Assembly: GCA_963715055.1 (NCBI GenBank)
Contig: CAVQRB010000021.1
Span: forward strand, 54,918 to 118,917
DNA length: 64,000 nt
Direction of reading: 5' to 3'
DNA from: CAVQRB01 sp963715055
GTDB taxonomy: Bacteria > Pseudomonadota > Alphaproteobacteria > Rhodobacterales > Rhodobacteraceae
Position numbers and translations under genes: made by a program. The notes under the pieces are model-generated. The model was not told the DNA's origin. It ran no database searches and saw only the letters and a list, made by a program, of their open reading frames with translations. The first letter of the stretch is position 1. The number at the start of each line of letters is the position of its first letter. Below are positions 45,740 through 54,557 of this stretch, piece after piece.

Positions 45740-46381
45740 TCAAGCCTGCTGGACGATTTCGGGCATCGCTGGATAGCTGATGCCCCGGAAAGGCGGAAAA
45801 TCGCCGTAGGCCCGCTGCCGCGCCTCGAGGGGCAGGTCAGGCTCCGCGCCGGCACGCAGTAAAGTTCCGCGTGGGGCGATGTAGCTTGATATCGTGCGCA
45901 GCGGCACGGGACGCCAGACGAGATTGAAGGCTGCGAGTTTCGGAAAGAACCACATTTCCGAATAGGGCAGATGGTCGTGCACCCACCAGGCCAGATCGCG
46001 CCAGTCACGCCCTTGCGCGTATCGGTCGGCAAACCAGGGGATCACCAGCGAGGTTCCGGCGATCGCCTCGCCCCCGGATGCCCGGTCCCAGATGTGACAC
46101 TCCAGCGGGTTGTCATTGGCGGCGCAGTTCAGCCGGTGGGCATTGCCATAGGCATTGAGTTCGGGCGATCGGTACCCCGACCGGATCGCGATCCTGCCGA
46201 AGGTTTCTTCGAGCGGGTCCAGCAGCAGGCGGCAAAGTTCGCGGCCATGCGCAATCGCAAGGTCGGGATCGCGCGGCAGGTTCTGGACGCCATGATACCC
46301 GTTGATTTCGGAATAGAGAAAATCACGCATGAAGAAGTGCCCCGACAGGCGGACGCGACCGAGGTCTTCCAGACCGCGCAT
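45740..46381 (-). CDS. Peptidase-M15-like protein of unknown activity
   Basis: 213 residues from the ATG at 46381. Conserved features MRGLEDLGRVRLSGHFFMRD, IRSGYRSPELNAYGN and LECHIWD resemble the metallo fold of M15 D-Ala-D-Ala peptidases (SGYRSPE-x-N), but typical zinc ligands (HxxxxxxD ... H) are incomplete, so activity is doubtful. No signal peptide. In an operon with the VOC and hydrolase genes; alternative is a structural relative only. Confidence 0.5.
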   Translation of the reverse strand: MRGLEDLGRVRLSGHFFMRDFLYSEINGYHGVQNLPRDPDLAIAHGRELCRLLLDPLEETFGRIAIRSGYRSPELNAYGNAHRLNCAANDNPLECHIWDRASGGEAIAGTSLVIPWFADRYAQGRDWRDLAWWVHDHLPYSEMWFFPKLAAFNLVWRPVPLRTISSYIAPRGTLLRAGAEPDLPLEARQRAYGDFPPFRGISYPAMPEIVQQA

Positions 46382-46398
46382 ACTGTTCGGACGCCGCC

Positions 46399-46836
46399 TC
46401 ACGACGCGTCGCCATAGCCGTTCCAGCGAAAGGCGCCGTCGTCGCGCAGCGGGCTGAAGGGATTGAAGGCGATTTCCCAGATATGCCCCTCCGGGTCGGC
46501 GAAGTACCCATGGTAGCCGCCCCAAAACGTGTCCTGTGCAGGCTTCAGGATCGTGGCACCCGCCTTTTCGGCCCGGGCCAGAAGGTCCGCCACCTCTTCC
46601 ATGCCAGGCAGGTTATGCGCCAGTGTCGCAGCCCCGCATCCCAGATCTTCAACGGACAGTCCGATGTCTTCGGCCAGCTTCTCAAGCGGGAAAAGCGCGA
46701 GGGTCTGCCCGAGCAAATCGAAGGCGATGACCCCATCCGGGCTCGGCGTGCGCTTCCAGCCCAAGGCTTCATAAAACGCTGCAAGCCGGTCCATGTCGAG
46801 AGCTCCGAGGGTAATCAGGCTGATGCGCTGCTCCAT
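46399..46836 (-). CDS. VOC (glyoxalase/bleomycin-resistance) family protein
   Basis: 145 residues. The paired beta-alpha-beta-beta-beta modules run ISLITLGALDMDRLAAFYEA and WGGYHGYFADPEGHIWEIAF. The latter carries the family DPEGH-x-WEIA signature with a metal-ligand Glu. Substrate unknown; these proteins cover glyoxalase, dioxygenase and resistance roles. Starts at the same base as the hydrolase stop, so it is co-translated with its neighbour. Confidence 0.88.
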   Translation of the reverse strand: MEQRISLITLGALDMDRLAAFYEALGWKRTPSPDGVIAFDLLGQTLALFPLEKLAEDIGLSVEDLGCGAATLAHNLPGMEEVADLLARAEKAGATILKPAQDTFWGGYHGYFADPEGHIWEIAFNPFSPLRDDGAFRWNGYGDAS

Positions 46837-47609
46837 CAGGCGAGACCTCTGTGAGGCTGCCGAGCGAGCTCCAGCACGTCAGCCACCGCCGCCTCGATCA
46901 GACCGAGACAGGGGCCATCGGAAAAACGATGATCAGCGTCCTTTACCAGCGTCAGGCGCATGTCCGGGCAGGTCGCATGATCGAGAAGCCGCAGGGCGGT
47001 CTTGGTGCTCACCGCCGTGTCGGCCGTGCCTTGCAGACAACGCACCGGGAAAGGAAGATCGAGCGGGTCACGCAGGACAAGGTGCTCGCGGCCATCCTCG
47101 ATCAAGCGCCGGGTTACGACATAGGGCTCCATGTAATCGGAGGGAAGTTCGACACGGCCGAGGGTTTCCATTTGCGCCTTCTGCTCGGATGAAAAGGAAG
47201 CCCAGTAGCCGTCTTCGGTGAAATCCGGCGCTGCGGCGATCATCACCATACCGGCGATCCTGGGCGCCATCGCCCGGGCCAGGAGGAGCGCCTGCCAGCC
47301 CCCCATGGAAGATCCCACCGGCAGGATCGGCCCTTCGGTCAGGGCATGTATGATCTCGAAACTGTCTTGTGCCCAGTCTCCAATGGCCCCCTCCTCGAAG
47401 CAGCCCGACGACTGCCCGTGGCCCGAATAGTCAAAGCGCAGGAAGGCCTGTCCGCGCTCTTGCGCCCAGGCCTCAAGATGTAGCGCCTTGGTCCCTTCCA
47501 TGTCGGATTTGAGACCGCCCAGGAAAATCACCCAAGGCCCTTCTCCAAGCGTCAGGCGATAGGCGAGCCGCCTGCCTTGGGGTGTGGTGTGGAAAGTCGC
47601 TTCTGACAT
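46836..47609 (-). CDS. Alpha/beta hydrolase (ABHD10-like thioesterase type)
   Basis: 257 residues from the ATG at 47609. Nucleophile serine in LPVGSSMGGWQALLLA; supporting motifs ILGGLKSDMEGTKA-type oxyanion loop, FDYSGHGQSSG and DADHRFSDGP with the catalytic His. The sequence style fits ABHD10/palmitoyl-thioesterase relatives that hydrolyse acyl-CoA or S-acyl bonds. First gene of a three-gene minus-strand operon with VOC and M15-like proteins. Confidence 0.85.
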   Translation of the reverse strand: MSEATFHTTPQGRRLAYRLTLGEGPWVIFLGGLKSDMEGTKALHLEAWAQERGQAFLRFDYSGHGQSSGCFEEGAIGDWAQDSFEIIHALTEGPILPVGSSMGGWQALLLARAMAPRIAGMVMIAAAPDFTEDGYWASFSSEQKAQMETLGRVELPSDYMEPYVVTRRLIEDGREHLVLRDPLDLPFPVRCLQGTADTAVSTKTALRLLDHATCPDMRLTLVKDADHRFSDGPCLGLIEAAVADVLELARQPHRGLA

Positions 47610-47725
47610 TTTGCCTCGCTTTCGTTGCGGATGATGCGATGTGCATGTCGACATCCGCAAGGTCAGAGTGATGATTTAAACGTTACCCTATTGTCACGTT
47701 ACTAAATAGACACCTATAAAATTAC

Positions 47726-48484
47726 ATGGATTCAATTTTCAAAGCCCTCGCTGATCCGACGCGCCGCCTGCTGCTAGACAGCCTGCGGGAAACGCCCGGT
47801 CAGAGCCTTCAGGACCTCGAAGGTCAACTCGAGATGTCGCGCTTCGGAGTGATGAAACACCTTGCTGTGCTGGAGGGTGCCAAGCTGATCGTGACCCACC
47901 GGAAAGGACGGTACAAATACCACTACCTCAATGCCCTGCCCCTGCAGGAAGCGATAGACCGCTGGATCGAGCCCCTGCTCGAAAAACCGGCGGCGCGAGC
48001 GGTGCTCTCACTCAAATCTCAACTTGGTGGACAGACCACCATGACCAAACCCGATTTCATGATGCAGACCTATATTCGCTGCTCGCAGGATGCCCTTTGG
48101 GCCGCGCTGGAAGACGAAGAAGCCGTCGTCAATTATCACTTCATGCAAGTGGCAGCCATCCGGGAGGGCGATACCGTCCACCTGAGGTTTCCCGACGGCA
48201 CGCCGATGCTATCAAACCGCCTGATCAGGGCCGAGCCGAAATCGCTGATGGAATGCACGTTCGAGCCGCATTGGGAGGGTGGCGGGGCACCAAGCCGCGT
48301 CATCTATCGGATCACACCGGAGGGCCAGCACTGCAAGCTGACCATCGAGCACTACAACCTCACGTTTCCCGTGGTGCCCGGCGAAGGTGTGGCCGATGGT
48401 TGGGCACGCTGGGCGGATGGGCTCAAATCATGGCTCGAGACCGGGCAGGCGGTGCGCTTTGCTGATCCTGCGATGGGTGCATGA
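47726..48484 (+). CDS. ArsR-type repressor fused to an AHSA1/START-like domain
   Basis: 252 residues. Residues 1-95 are a winged-helix ArsR domain (FKALADPTRRLLLDSL; SRFGVMKHLAVLEGAKLIV), and residues 105-250 are an SRPBCC/AHSA1 domain (MQTYIRCSQDALWAALEDEE; GWARWADGLKSWL). Such fusions are transcription factors that sense small ligands in the C-terminal pocket. Divergent from the hydrolase operon, with a 116-base, AT-rich shared promoter, so it probably controls those genes. Confidence 0.9.
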   Translation: MDSIFKALADPTRRLLLDSLRETPGQSLQDLEGQLEMSRFGVMKHLAVLEGAKLIVTHRKGRYKYHYLNALPLQEAIDRWIEPLLEKPAARAVLSLKSQLGGQTTMTKPDFMMQTYIRCSQDALWAALEDEEAVVNYHFMQVAAIREGDTVHLRFPDGTPMLSNRLIRAEPKSLMECTFEPHWEGGGAPSRVIYRITPEGQHCKLTIEHYNLTFPVVPGEGVADGWARWADGLKSWLETGQAVRFADPAMGA

Positions 48485-48501
48485 TCATGCCCTCATAAGA
48501 A

Positions 48502-48906
48502 TTGTCGACCGAACTCAGGGTACCGACAATGCTGGCGGTCCTCGCAGCATCGCTGTGGGTTCCCTACATCATCAGGGTCAACAGCGACCTTGCAGCGAGC
48601 CCGGACGATTTCAAACACCCCGGTGACTTGTCCAGACTGCATCCTTGGGTTCATCGGGCACATCGTGCGCATCTGTATCCGCTGGAACATTTGCTGCCCT
48701 TCGCGATACTCGTGCTAATCCTGAACAGCCTCGGCGGCTTTTCCACGCTGTCCTCATGGACCGCTCTCGCGTTCCTGTACCTGCGCATCGCTCATGCGGC
48801 AGGGTTGATTTCAGGGCTCGCACGCATGCTGGTAAGGCCGATGATTTTCGCCGCCGGGTGGGTATGCTGCCTGCTTATGCCCTATGCTGTCTTCAAGGCG
48901 ACATGA
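48502..48906 (+). CDS. MAPEG-family membrane protein
   Basis: 134 residues from a TTG at 48502 (LSTELRVPTMLAVLAA). Four membrane helices and the MAPEG features HRAHLYPLEHLLPFAILVLI and FLYLRIAHAAGLISG. MAPEG proteins are membrane glutathione transferases or peroxidases. Begins 17 bases after the ArsR-AHSA1 stop and is likely in its operon. An ATG at 48529 gives a shorter protein lacking the first residues. Confidence 0.8.
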   Translation: MSTELRVPTMLAVLAASLWVPYIIRVNSDLAASPDDFKHPGDLSRLHPWVHRAHRAHLYPLEHLLPFAILVLILNSLGGFSTLSSWTALAFLYLRIAHAAGLISGLARMLVRPMIFAAGWVCCLLMPYAVFKAT

Positions 48907-48924
48907 CGCAGACTGCCGGCGCGG

Positions 48925-49170
48925 TCACCCGCCAACGTAGGGAAGGGCGCCGGGGCGATAAAAGATTTTCTGATTATGGAGGCGTCCCAGAAGTTCTTCG
49001 GTCTCGCGCTGGTCGGCTTCGATCACTTTGATCGATTCCAGATCGGCAGGCGTATCATCCGCCAGTGCACGACGCATCTTGCAGAGTTCGCGACCGCGAG
49101 CGCGCAGCGATTCCTCGATCAGGTCGACATCGTGGATGCTGAGTTCGAACGTCCGATTATAGCGTGGCAT
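48925..49170 (-). CDS. Small helical protein of unknown function
   Basis: 81 residues from the ATG at 49170, which has a good GGGAGA site. Highly charged and helical (ELSIHDVDLIEESLRARGRE; LESIKVIEADQRETEELLGR), followed by a conserved-looking YRPGALPYVGG tail. The frame is open to 49347 but upstream residues look non-coding. I cannot name the family. Divergent from thrS. Confidence 0.6.
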   Translation of the reverse strand: MPRYNRTFELSIHDVDLIEESLRARGRELCKMRRALADDTPADLESIKVIEADQRETEELLGRLHNQKIFYRPGALPYVGG

Positions 49171-49367
49171 AGTATTCTCCCGAAACCGATGCCCTTTCGG
49201 GCGCTTCCCTATGTCGGAAATAACATGCCAAACGTCGCAGTCAACGTATTCTTGGGTATACAATCGCGGCTCACGCTTGACAGTTCGCTCGCGGGCAATC
49301 ATGAGCCGTGTGTCAAAACCCGCAACCGGGCGTCTCGTAGGCGCCAAACCGACGAGGAGCGCCCCAG

Positions 49368-51314
49368 ATGGCCCAGATCTCTCTCACCTTTCCAGATGGC
49401 AATGCGCGCAGATTCGATGCCGGTGTAACCGCCGCCGAGGTCGCCAATTCGATCTCCACTTCGCTTGGCAAGAAGGCCATCAGCGCGACCGTGAACGGGG
49501 CTCATTTCGACCTTGCATGGCCCATCGAGAAGGATGCCAGCATCGCCATTCACACCATGGCGGACGAGGTGCAAGCCAACGAACTGGTGCGCCATGATCT
49601 CGCGCATATCATGGCCCGTGCCGTGCAGGAGATCTGGCCCGACACCAAGGTGACCATCGGTCCGGTGATCAAGGACGGCTGGTACTACGATTTCGACCGC
49701 GCGGAGCCCTTCACCCCGGAAGACCTCGGCCTGATCGAGAAGAAGATGAAGGAGATCATCAACAAGCGTGATCCCGTCCGCACCGAGGTCTGGGACCGTG
49801 CCCGCGCGATCAAGCATTACGAGGACCTGGGCGAGCCCTACAAGGTCGAGTTGATCGACGCGATTCCGGGCAATGAACCGCTGCGTATGTACTGGCACGG
49901 CGACTGGCAGGACCTTTGCCGGGGCCCGCATCTGCAACACACCGGGCAAGTGCCGGGAGACGCCTTCAAGCTGATGTCGATCGCGGGCGCCTATTGGCGT
50001 GGCGACAGCAACCGCGCGATGTTGCAGCGCATCTACGGCGTGGCCTTCACCGGCAAGGAAAAGCTGCGCGCGCATCTGACAATGCTTGAGGAAGCCGCCA
50101 AGCGCGACCACCGCAAGCTGGGCCGCGAGATGGACCTGTTTCACATGCAGGAAGAGGCGCCTGGGCAGGTCTTCTGGCATCCTAACGGCTGGCGCATCTA
50201 CACCGAACTGCAGGACTACATGCGCCGTCAGCAGCGCAAGGGCGGCTATGTCGAGGTCAACACCCCGCAGGTCGTCGACCGCAAGCTCTGGGAGGCCTCG
50301 GGGCATTGGGAGAAGTACCAGGAGCACATGTTCATCGTCGAAGTGGATGAGGAGCACGCCCGTGAAAAATCCGTCAATGCGCTCAAGCCGATGAACTGCC
50401 CCTGTCACGTGCAGATCTTCAACCAGGGCCTCAAATCCTATCGCGACCTGCCGCTGCGCATGGCGGAGTTCGGGTCGTGCAACCGCTATGAGCCCTCCGG
50501 CGCGCTCCACGGGATCATGCGTGTGCGCGGGTTCACACAGGACGACGGGCATATCTTCTGCGCCGAGGATCAGATCGAATCCGAAACCGCCGTCTACATC
50601 GATTTCCTGTCGAGCATCTATCGCGACCTCGGGTTCGAGAAGTTCCGCGTGAAGTTTTCCGACCGTCCGGAGACCCGCGCCGGATCGGATGATGTCTGGG
50701 ACAAGGCCGAAGCCGCCCTTCTCGCCGCGACCCGAGCCGCGGGGATCGAACCCGAGCTCAACCCCGGCGAAGGAGCCTTCTACGGCCCGAAACTGGAATT
50801 CGTCCTGACCGACGCGATTGGCCGCGATTGGCAATGCGGCACCCATCAGGTCGATTTCGTGCTGCCTGAGCGGCTCGACGCCACCTACATCGGCGCGGAT
50901 GGTGCCAAGCACCGGCCCGTGATGCTGCACCGCGCGACCTTGGGATCCTTCGAGCGCTTCATCGGCATCCTGATCGAGGAGCACGCCGGCAAACTGCCAT
51001 TCTGGCTGGCCCCGAGGCAGGTGGTCGTGGCCTCGATCATCTCGGACGCGGACGACTACGTGCAGGAGGTCGTTGCGGCTTTGCAGGCCGCCGGCGTGCG
51101 CGCAGAGGCGGATACGCGCAACGAGAAGATCAACTACAAGGTGCGCGAGCACTCCGTCGGCAAGGTGCCGGTGATCCTGGCCGTCGGCGCCCGCGAGGTC
51201 GAGAACCGCAGCGTCACGGTGCGCAGACTGGGCGAGAAGGACACGTCCGTCGAGACCCTGCACGATGTTACAGCGCGCCTCAAACGCGACGCGACGCCGC
51301 CCGACCTTTTGTAA
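49368..51314 (+). CDS. thrS: Threonine-tRNA ligase
   Basis: 648 residues with all domains: N-terminal TGS (residues 1-60), the HxxxH-type editing domain (HDLAHIMARAVQEIW; GDWQDLCRGPHLQHTG), the class-II catalytic core with motif 2 region MNCPCHVQIF and RMAEFGSCNRYEPSGALHG, HRATLGSFERFIGILIE for motif 3, and the anticodon-binding domain. The ATG follows a GAGGAG site. Essential, complete. Confidence 0.98.
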   Translation: MAQISLTFPDGNARRFDAGVTAAEVANSISTSLGKKAISATVNGAHFDLAWPIEKDASIAIHTMADEVQANELVRHDLAHIMARAVQEIWPDTKVTIGPVIKDGWYYDFDRAEPFTPEDLGLIEKKMKEIINKRDPVRTEVWDRARAIKHYEDLGEPYKVELIDAIPGNEPLRMYWHGDWQDLCRGPHLQHTGQVPGDAFKLMSIAGAYWRGDSNRAMLQRIYGVAFTGKEKLRAHLTMLEEAAKRDHRKLGREMDLFHMQEEAPGQVFWHPNGWRIYTELQDYMRRQQRKGGYVEVNTPQVVDRKLWEASGHWEKYQEHMFIVEVDEEHAREKSVNALKPMNCPCHVQIFNQGLKSYRDLPLRMAEFGSCNRYEPSGALHGIMRVRGFTQDDGHIFCAEDQIESETAVYIDFLSSIYRDLGFEKFRVKFSDRPETRAGSDDVWDKAEAALLAATRAAGIEPELNPGEGAFYGPKLEFVLTDAIGRDWQCGTHQVDFVLPERLDATYIGADGAKHRPVMLHRATLGSFERFIGILIEEHAGKLPFWLAPRQVVVASIISDADDYVQEVVAALQAAGVRAEADTRNEKINYKVREHSVGKVPVILAVGAREVENRSVTVRRLGEKDTSVETLHDVTARLKRDATPPDLL

Positions 51315-51517
51315 TATTTCTGACCGAAGATTTCAGAAAGCATAAAAAAGGCGTGGAATGCGGGGGCAATCCCGCAAGAACAACGGCTTTGAGGCCGGGA
51401 TTCTCACTCTCGACTAACACGCGTGTGACACACAGGCTCGTGAATGGTATCGTTCCTTCGGCGCAGTATAAGATTGTATTCGCAAGGCTGAACTTTTCCG
51501 AGAAAAGGAACCAACAC

Positions 51518-51820
51518 ATGTCCAACACGATGAAATCCATGGCGATTGCCAGTGCCGTCGCAGCCGCTCTGGCAGCGCAGGCAACCACTGTGCAGGCCGC
51601 GGCCAAAGAAAAGTGCTACGGCGTATCGCTTGCCGGTGCGAATGATTGCGCGGCGGGTCCCGGAACCACCTGCGCCGGAACATCCGTGACCGACTATCAG
51701 GGCAACGCCTGGACCCTGGTCGACGCCGGCACCTGCGCCGAGATCGAACTGCCCGCGATGGCCGATGGCACACCGCGCCAAGGTTCGCTGGAGCAACTCG
51801 ACCGCGACCTGCCCTCCTGA
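51518..51820 (+). CDS. bufA: Bufferin precursor peptide (DUF2282)
   Basis: 100 residues from the ATG at 51518, with AAAGGAA upstream. A Sec-type signal (MSNTMKSMAIASAVAAALAA) is followed by four conserved cysteines: C33 and C44 (KEKCYGVSLAG; ANDCAAGPG), C52 and C73 (TTCAGTS; AGTCAEIE), and a C-terminal GSLEQLDRDLPS tail, all standard for DUF2282 bufferins. In known systems cysteines are converted to thiooxazole by the MNIO enzyme, giving a secreted copper-binding peptide. First gene of the operon 51518-54048. Confidence 0.93.
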   Translation: MSNTMKSMAIASAVAAALAAQATTVQAAAKEKCYGVSLAGANDCAAGPGTTCAGTSVTDYQGNAWTLVDAGTCAEIELPAMADGTPRQGSLEQLDRDLPS

Positions 51821-51902
51821 CGAAAACCGCGGATCGTCGGTCAGCCTGCGGGCGGCTGACGATCCGGCTTAATGACCCCGCGTTGCACAGGGCGGTATTC
51901 TC

Positions 51903-52757
51903 ATGCTCGACACTTCCCTTTTGCCTCCGACCCTGCCGAACAAACCCGGCGTAGGATATAAACCCACGCACTTTAGTGGCCTGTGCGATGCACCCGGTCC
52001 CGTTGCCTGGCTGGAGGTTCATGCGGAGAACTACATGGGCGACGGTGGGCGTCCGCATGCGCAACTGCGTCGGCTGATGCAGGATTTCGCCCTGTCGGTG
52101 CATGGCGTCGGATTGAGCATCGGGGGCGAGAAACCGCTCGACCGGGCGCATCTGGATCGTCTGAAGCGGCTCCTGGACTGGACAGCGCCGGCCAGTTTTT
52201 CGGAACATCTGGCCTGGTCTACCCATGACGGCGCCTATCTGAACGACCTGCTGCCCCTGCCCTACTCCACCGCTACACTGACCCGCGTCGCCGATCATAT
52301 CGACGCCGTTCAGGAGCATCTCGGACGGCGCATGCTGCTGGAAAACCCGTCGAGCTACCTGCGCTTCGCAGAAAGCACCTGGTCGGAGACGGATTTCCTG
52401 CGCGAACTGGTACGGCGCACCGGCTGCGGTCTGCTGCTCGATGTAAACAACGTTTTCGTCTCCGCCACCAACCTCGGATACGCGCCGATGGAGTATATCG
52501 ACATCTTTCCGCTCGATGCGGTCGGCGAGATCCATGTGGGCGGCCATGACAACGATGTAGACGGCAGCGGTGCGCCGCTTTTGATCGACAGCCACGGCAA
52601 GCCGGTGGCAGACCCTGTCTGGGCCTTGCTTGACCATGCGCTGTCCTTGTCCGGACCCCGGCCAATTCTGGTCGAATGGGACAATGACGTACCGGACTGG
52701 CCGACGCTTCGTCTTGAGGCCGAACGCGCAGCGCGGGCCTTGCAGACCGTTTCATGA
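51903..52757 (+). CDS. bufB: DUF692 multinuclear iron oxidase (MNIO), bufferin modification
   Basis: 284 residues with the TIM-barrel metal ligands of DUF692 proteins: VHAENYMGDGG, HGVGLSIGGE, SEHLAWST, LENPSSYLRF, DVNNVFVSATNLGY, IHVGGHD, and EWDNDVPDWPTL. These enzymes bind two or three iron ions and oxidise cysteine residues of their precursor to heterocycles. The stop overlaps the DUF2063 start, and bufA is 82 bases upstream, so the precursor is the likely substrate. Confidence 0.95.
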   Translation: MLDTSLLPPTLPNKPGVGYKPTHFSGLCDAPGPVAWLEVHAENYMGDGGRPHAQLRRLMQDFALSVHGVGLSIGGEKPLDRAHLDRLKRLLDWTAPASFSEHLAWSTHDGAYLNDLLPLPYSTATLTRVADHIDAVQEHLGRRMLLENPSSYLRFAESTWSETDFLRELVRRTGCGLLLDVNNVFVSATNLGYAPMEYIDIFPLDAVGEIHVGGHDNDVDGSGAPLLIDSHGKPVADPVWALLDHALSLSGPRPILVEWDNDVPDWPTLRLEAERAARALQTVS

Positions 52758-53506
52758 CACTCTCGCAAGCAGATTTCCGGGCAGCCTTGCTGGACGCAGA
52801 ACTTCCCGTGCCCGAAGGCCTGCTTGATGCGCAGGACGCGCCCGCAGGGACACGGTTTTCCGTTTATCGCAACAACGTCGTCGTCTCGCTGATCGAAGCG
52901 CTTCGCGTTGCCTTCCCGCTGCTGCGCAAACTCCTCGGCGACGCCACCTTCGATCGGCTTGCGGGGCTCTTCCTGCGGGCGCATCCACCGCAAACGCCGT
53001 TGCTGATGCATTATGGCACCGCCATGCCGGCGTTTCTGGAGAGCTTCCAGCCCTTGCGGCACATTGGATATCTCGCAGATTGCGCAGCACTCGATCTGGC
53101 CTTGCGCAAATCCTATCACGCCGCCGACGCCGTCCCGCTGGAGCCTACCCTGCTGACCACGCCTGAAAGCGCAAGCGCGACGGTTTTTGCTCTCGCGCCC
53201 AGCAGCCTCATCCTGCGGTCGGTCTGGCCTCTCCACGATATATGGCGCTTCAACACCGAGCGGGACGCGCCGAAACCGCGCGCCATCGCGCAGGATGTGC
53301 TGATCACGCGGCCTGCGTTCGATCCCGCGCCACTGCTCTTGCCACCCGGTGCCGCCGACTGGCTCGAACTCCTTGATAGTGGCATGTCCCTGGAGGCAGC
53401 GGCGGAGCGCGCGACCGAGACCACGCCGGATTTCGATCTGGCAAGAACCCTCACCCTCGTTCTGCAAGCGCAGGCGCTGATTGAAAAAGCAGAAAAGGAA
53501 AGCTGA
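52754..53506 (+). CDS. bufC: DUF2063 partner protein of the MNIO
   Basis: 250 residues. The N-terminal domain (AGTRFSVYRNNVVVSLIEAL; AFPLLRKLLGD) is the conserved DUF2063 domain, thought to help the MNIO bind its precursor (RRE-like), and the second half is beta-rich. Coupled on both sides: it starts inside the bufB stop and its own stop overlaps the DoxX start. Role inferred from equivalent operons; it may act only as an adaptor. Confidence 0.9.
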   Translation: MTLSQADFRAALLDAELPVPEGLLDAQDAPAGTRFSVYRNNVVVSLIEALRVAFPLLRKLLGDATFDRLAGLFLRAHPPQTPLLMHYGTAMPAFLESFQPLRHIGYLADCAALDLALRKSYHAADAVPLEPTLLTTPESASATVFALAPSSLILRSVWPLHDIWRFNTERDAPKPRAIAQDVLITRPAFDPAPLLLPPGAADWLELLDSGMSLEAAAERATETTPDFDLARTLTLVLQAQALIEKAEKES

Positions 53507-54048
53507 TGCTGTCACTCTACCGTACCGTTTTCGACGGGCTGTCACGTGCCGACTGGCTTTTATCCTCGCTCGCACGTTTCCTATTCGCTGCCATATTGCT
53601 GTTCTACTTCTGGGTCTCAGGCCTCACCAAGATCGGGGATGGCCTGTTCGGGGTCTTCCAGCCATCGGTCGGCGCCTATGCCCAGATCTTTCCAAAAGTC
53701 ATGGAATCCGTTTCCTACGATGTCTCGCAGCTCACCTTCTGGCACTGGCTGGTGGTTACCTCCGGCACCCTTGCGGAATTCATCCTGCCGCTGCTGATCG
53801 TCCTGGGATTGCTCACGCGTCTTTCGGCACTGGGGATGATCGGCTTTGTGGTGGTCCAATCCCTGACCGACCTTTACGGCCATGGCGGCTGGGAAGATCC
53901 CAAGACACTTGGTGCCTGGTTCGACCGTTTCCCCGACAGTCTCATCCTTGATCAGCGCGCTTTCTGGATCTTCGTCTTGCTGGTCCTTGTGATCAAGGGC
54001 GCGGGCCCGTTGTCGCTTGATCGCGCCCTCAGTCGCAGGATCGCCTGA
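53506..54048 (+). CDS. DoxX-family membrane protein of the bufferin operon
   Basis: 180 residues, four predicted membrane helices (FLFAAILLFYFWVSGLTKIG; LAEFILPLLIVLGLLTRL; LGMIGFVVVQSLTDLYG; FWIFVLLVLVIKGAGPLSLD). DoxX proteins recur as the last gene of bufferin operons (the gold-induced gig operon of Cupriavidus has the equivalent gigT). Function unknown; it may serve as electron carrier or membrane partner. The end of the operon converges on the ArsC-like gene 3 bases away. Confidence 0.88.
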   Translation: MLSLYRTVFDGLSRADWLLSSLARFLFAAILLFYFWVSGLTKIGDGLFGVFQPSVGAYAQIFPKVMESVSYDVSQLTFWHWLVVTSGTLAEFILPLLIVLGLLTRLSALGMIGFVVVQSLTDLYGHGGWEDPKTLGAWFDRFPDSLILDQRAFWIFVLLVLVIKGAGPLSLDRALSRRIA

Positions 54049-54051
54049 GTT

Positions 54052-54369
54052 TTACGACACGCCAAGATCGGTCTGCACATCCGCTCCCCAGCCCAGATAC
54101 ATCTGGTCACCGTCCACGATCAGGGGTCTTTTCATCAAGGCGGGATGCGTGCGCAGCAGCTCTTCGGCGGGTGCGGCACGGGCAGCCTCGTCCAATCCGC
54201 GCCAGGTCGTCGAGCGCGTGTTGACGAGATCTGCACCGAAAACGTCAAGAGCAGCGCTTAGAACATCCGCAGGCACGCCCTCGGCGCGAACATCGATGAA
54301 TTCGACATCCTTAAGAGATTTCAACGCCTTGCGACACGTATCGCAGGTTTTCAACCCATAGAGTTGCAT
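54052..54369 (-). CDS. ArsC/Spx-family thioredoxin-fold protein
   Basis: 105 residues from the ATG at 54369. Starts MQLYGLKTCDTCRKALKSL, with a CxxC at the first helix (C9, C12), and continues DVRAEGVPADVLSAALDVFG, RPLIVDGDQMYLGWGA. The CxxC differs from the single active cysteine of classical arsenate reductase, closer to YffB/Spx-type redox proteins. Not obviously an arsenic gene; no ars operon around. Confidence 0.85.
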   Translation of the reverse strand: MQLYGLKTCDTCRKALKSLKDVEFIDVRAEGVPADVLSAALDVFGADLVNTRSTTWRGLDEAARAAPAEELLRTHPALMKRPLIVDGDQMYLGWGADVQTDLGVS

Positions 54370-54557
54370 GATTTCTCCTCGTTTCGGACCCGGAGGGCTG
54401 TTCTTTTGGTCAAGTTTCACTGCCGCCGTCTTGATTTTTTCCGGCGAAGATCAATCTCTAAAGGCAGGAGAAGTGTAAGCTTTTGCACAATCTCTTTTCA
54501 AGGAGGCTGCGCCGCAAGACCGGGTGTGGCCGTCAAGTCAAAGGAGGCACGGGACAG

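Noticed and set aside
49171..49367. T-box or leader riboswitch before thrS
   Set aside because: T-box elements are a Gram-positive feature and no AGGGTGGNACCGCG-like core is visible.
54052..54369. Arsenate reductase assignment
   Set aside because: The CxxC and lack of an ars neighbourhood fit the YffB/Spx-type branch better than true arsenate reductases.
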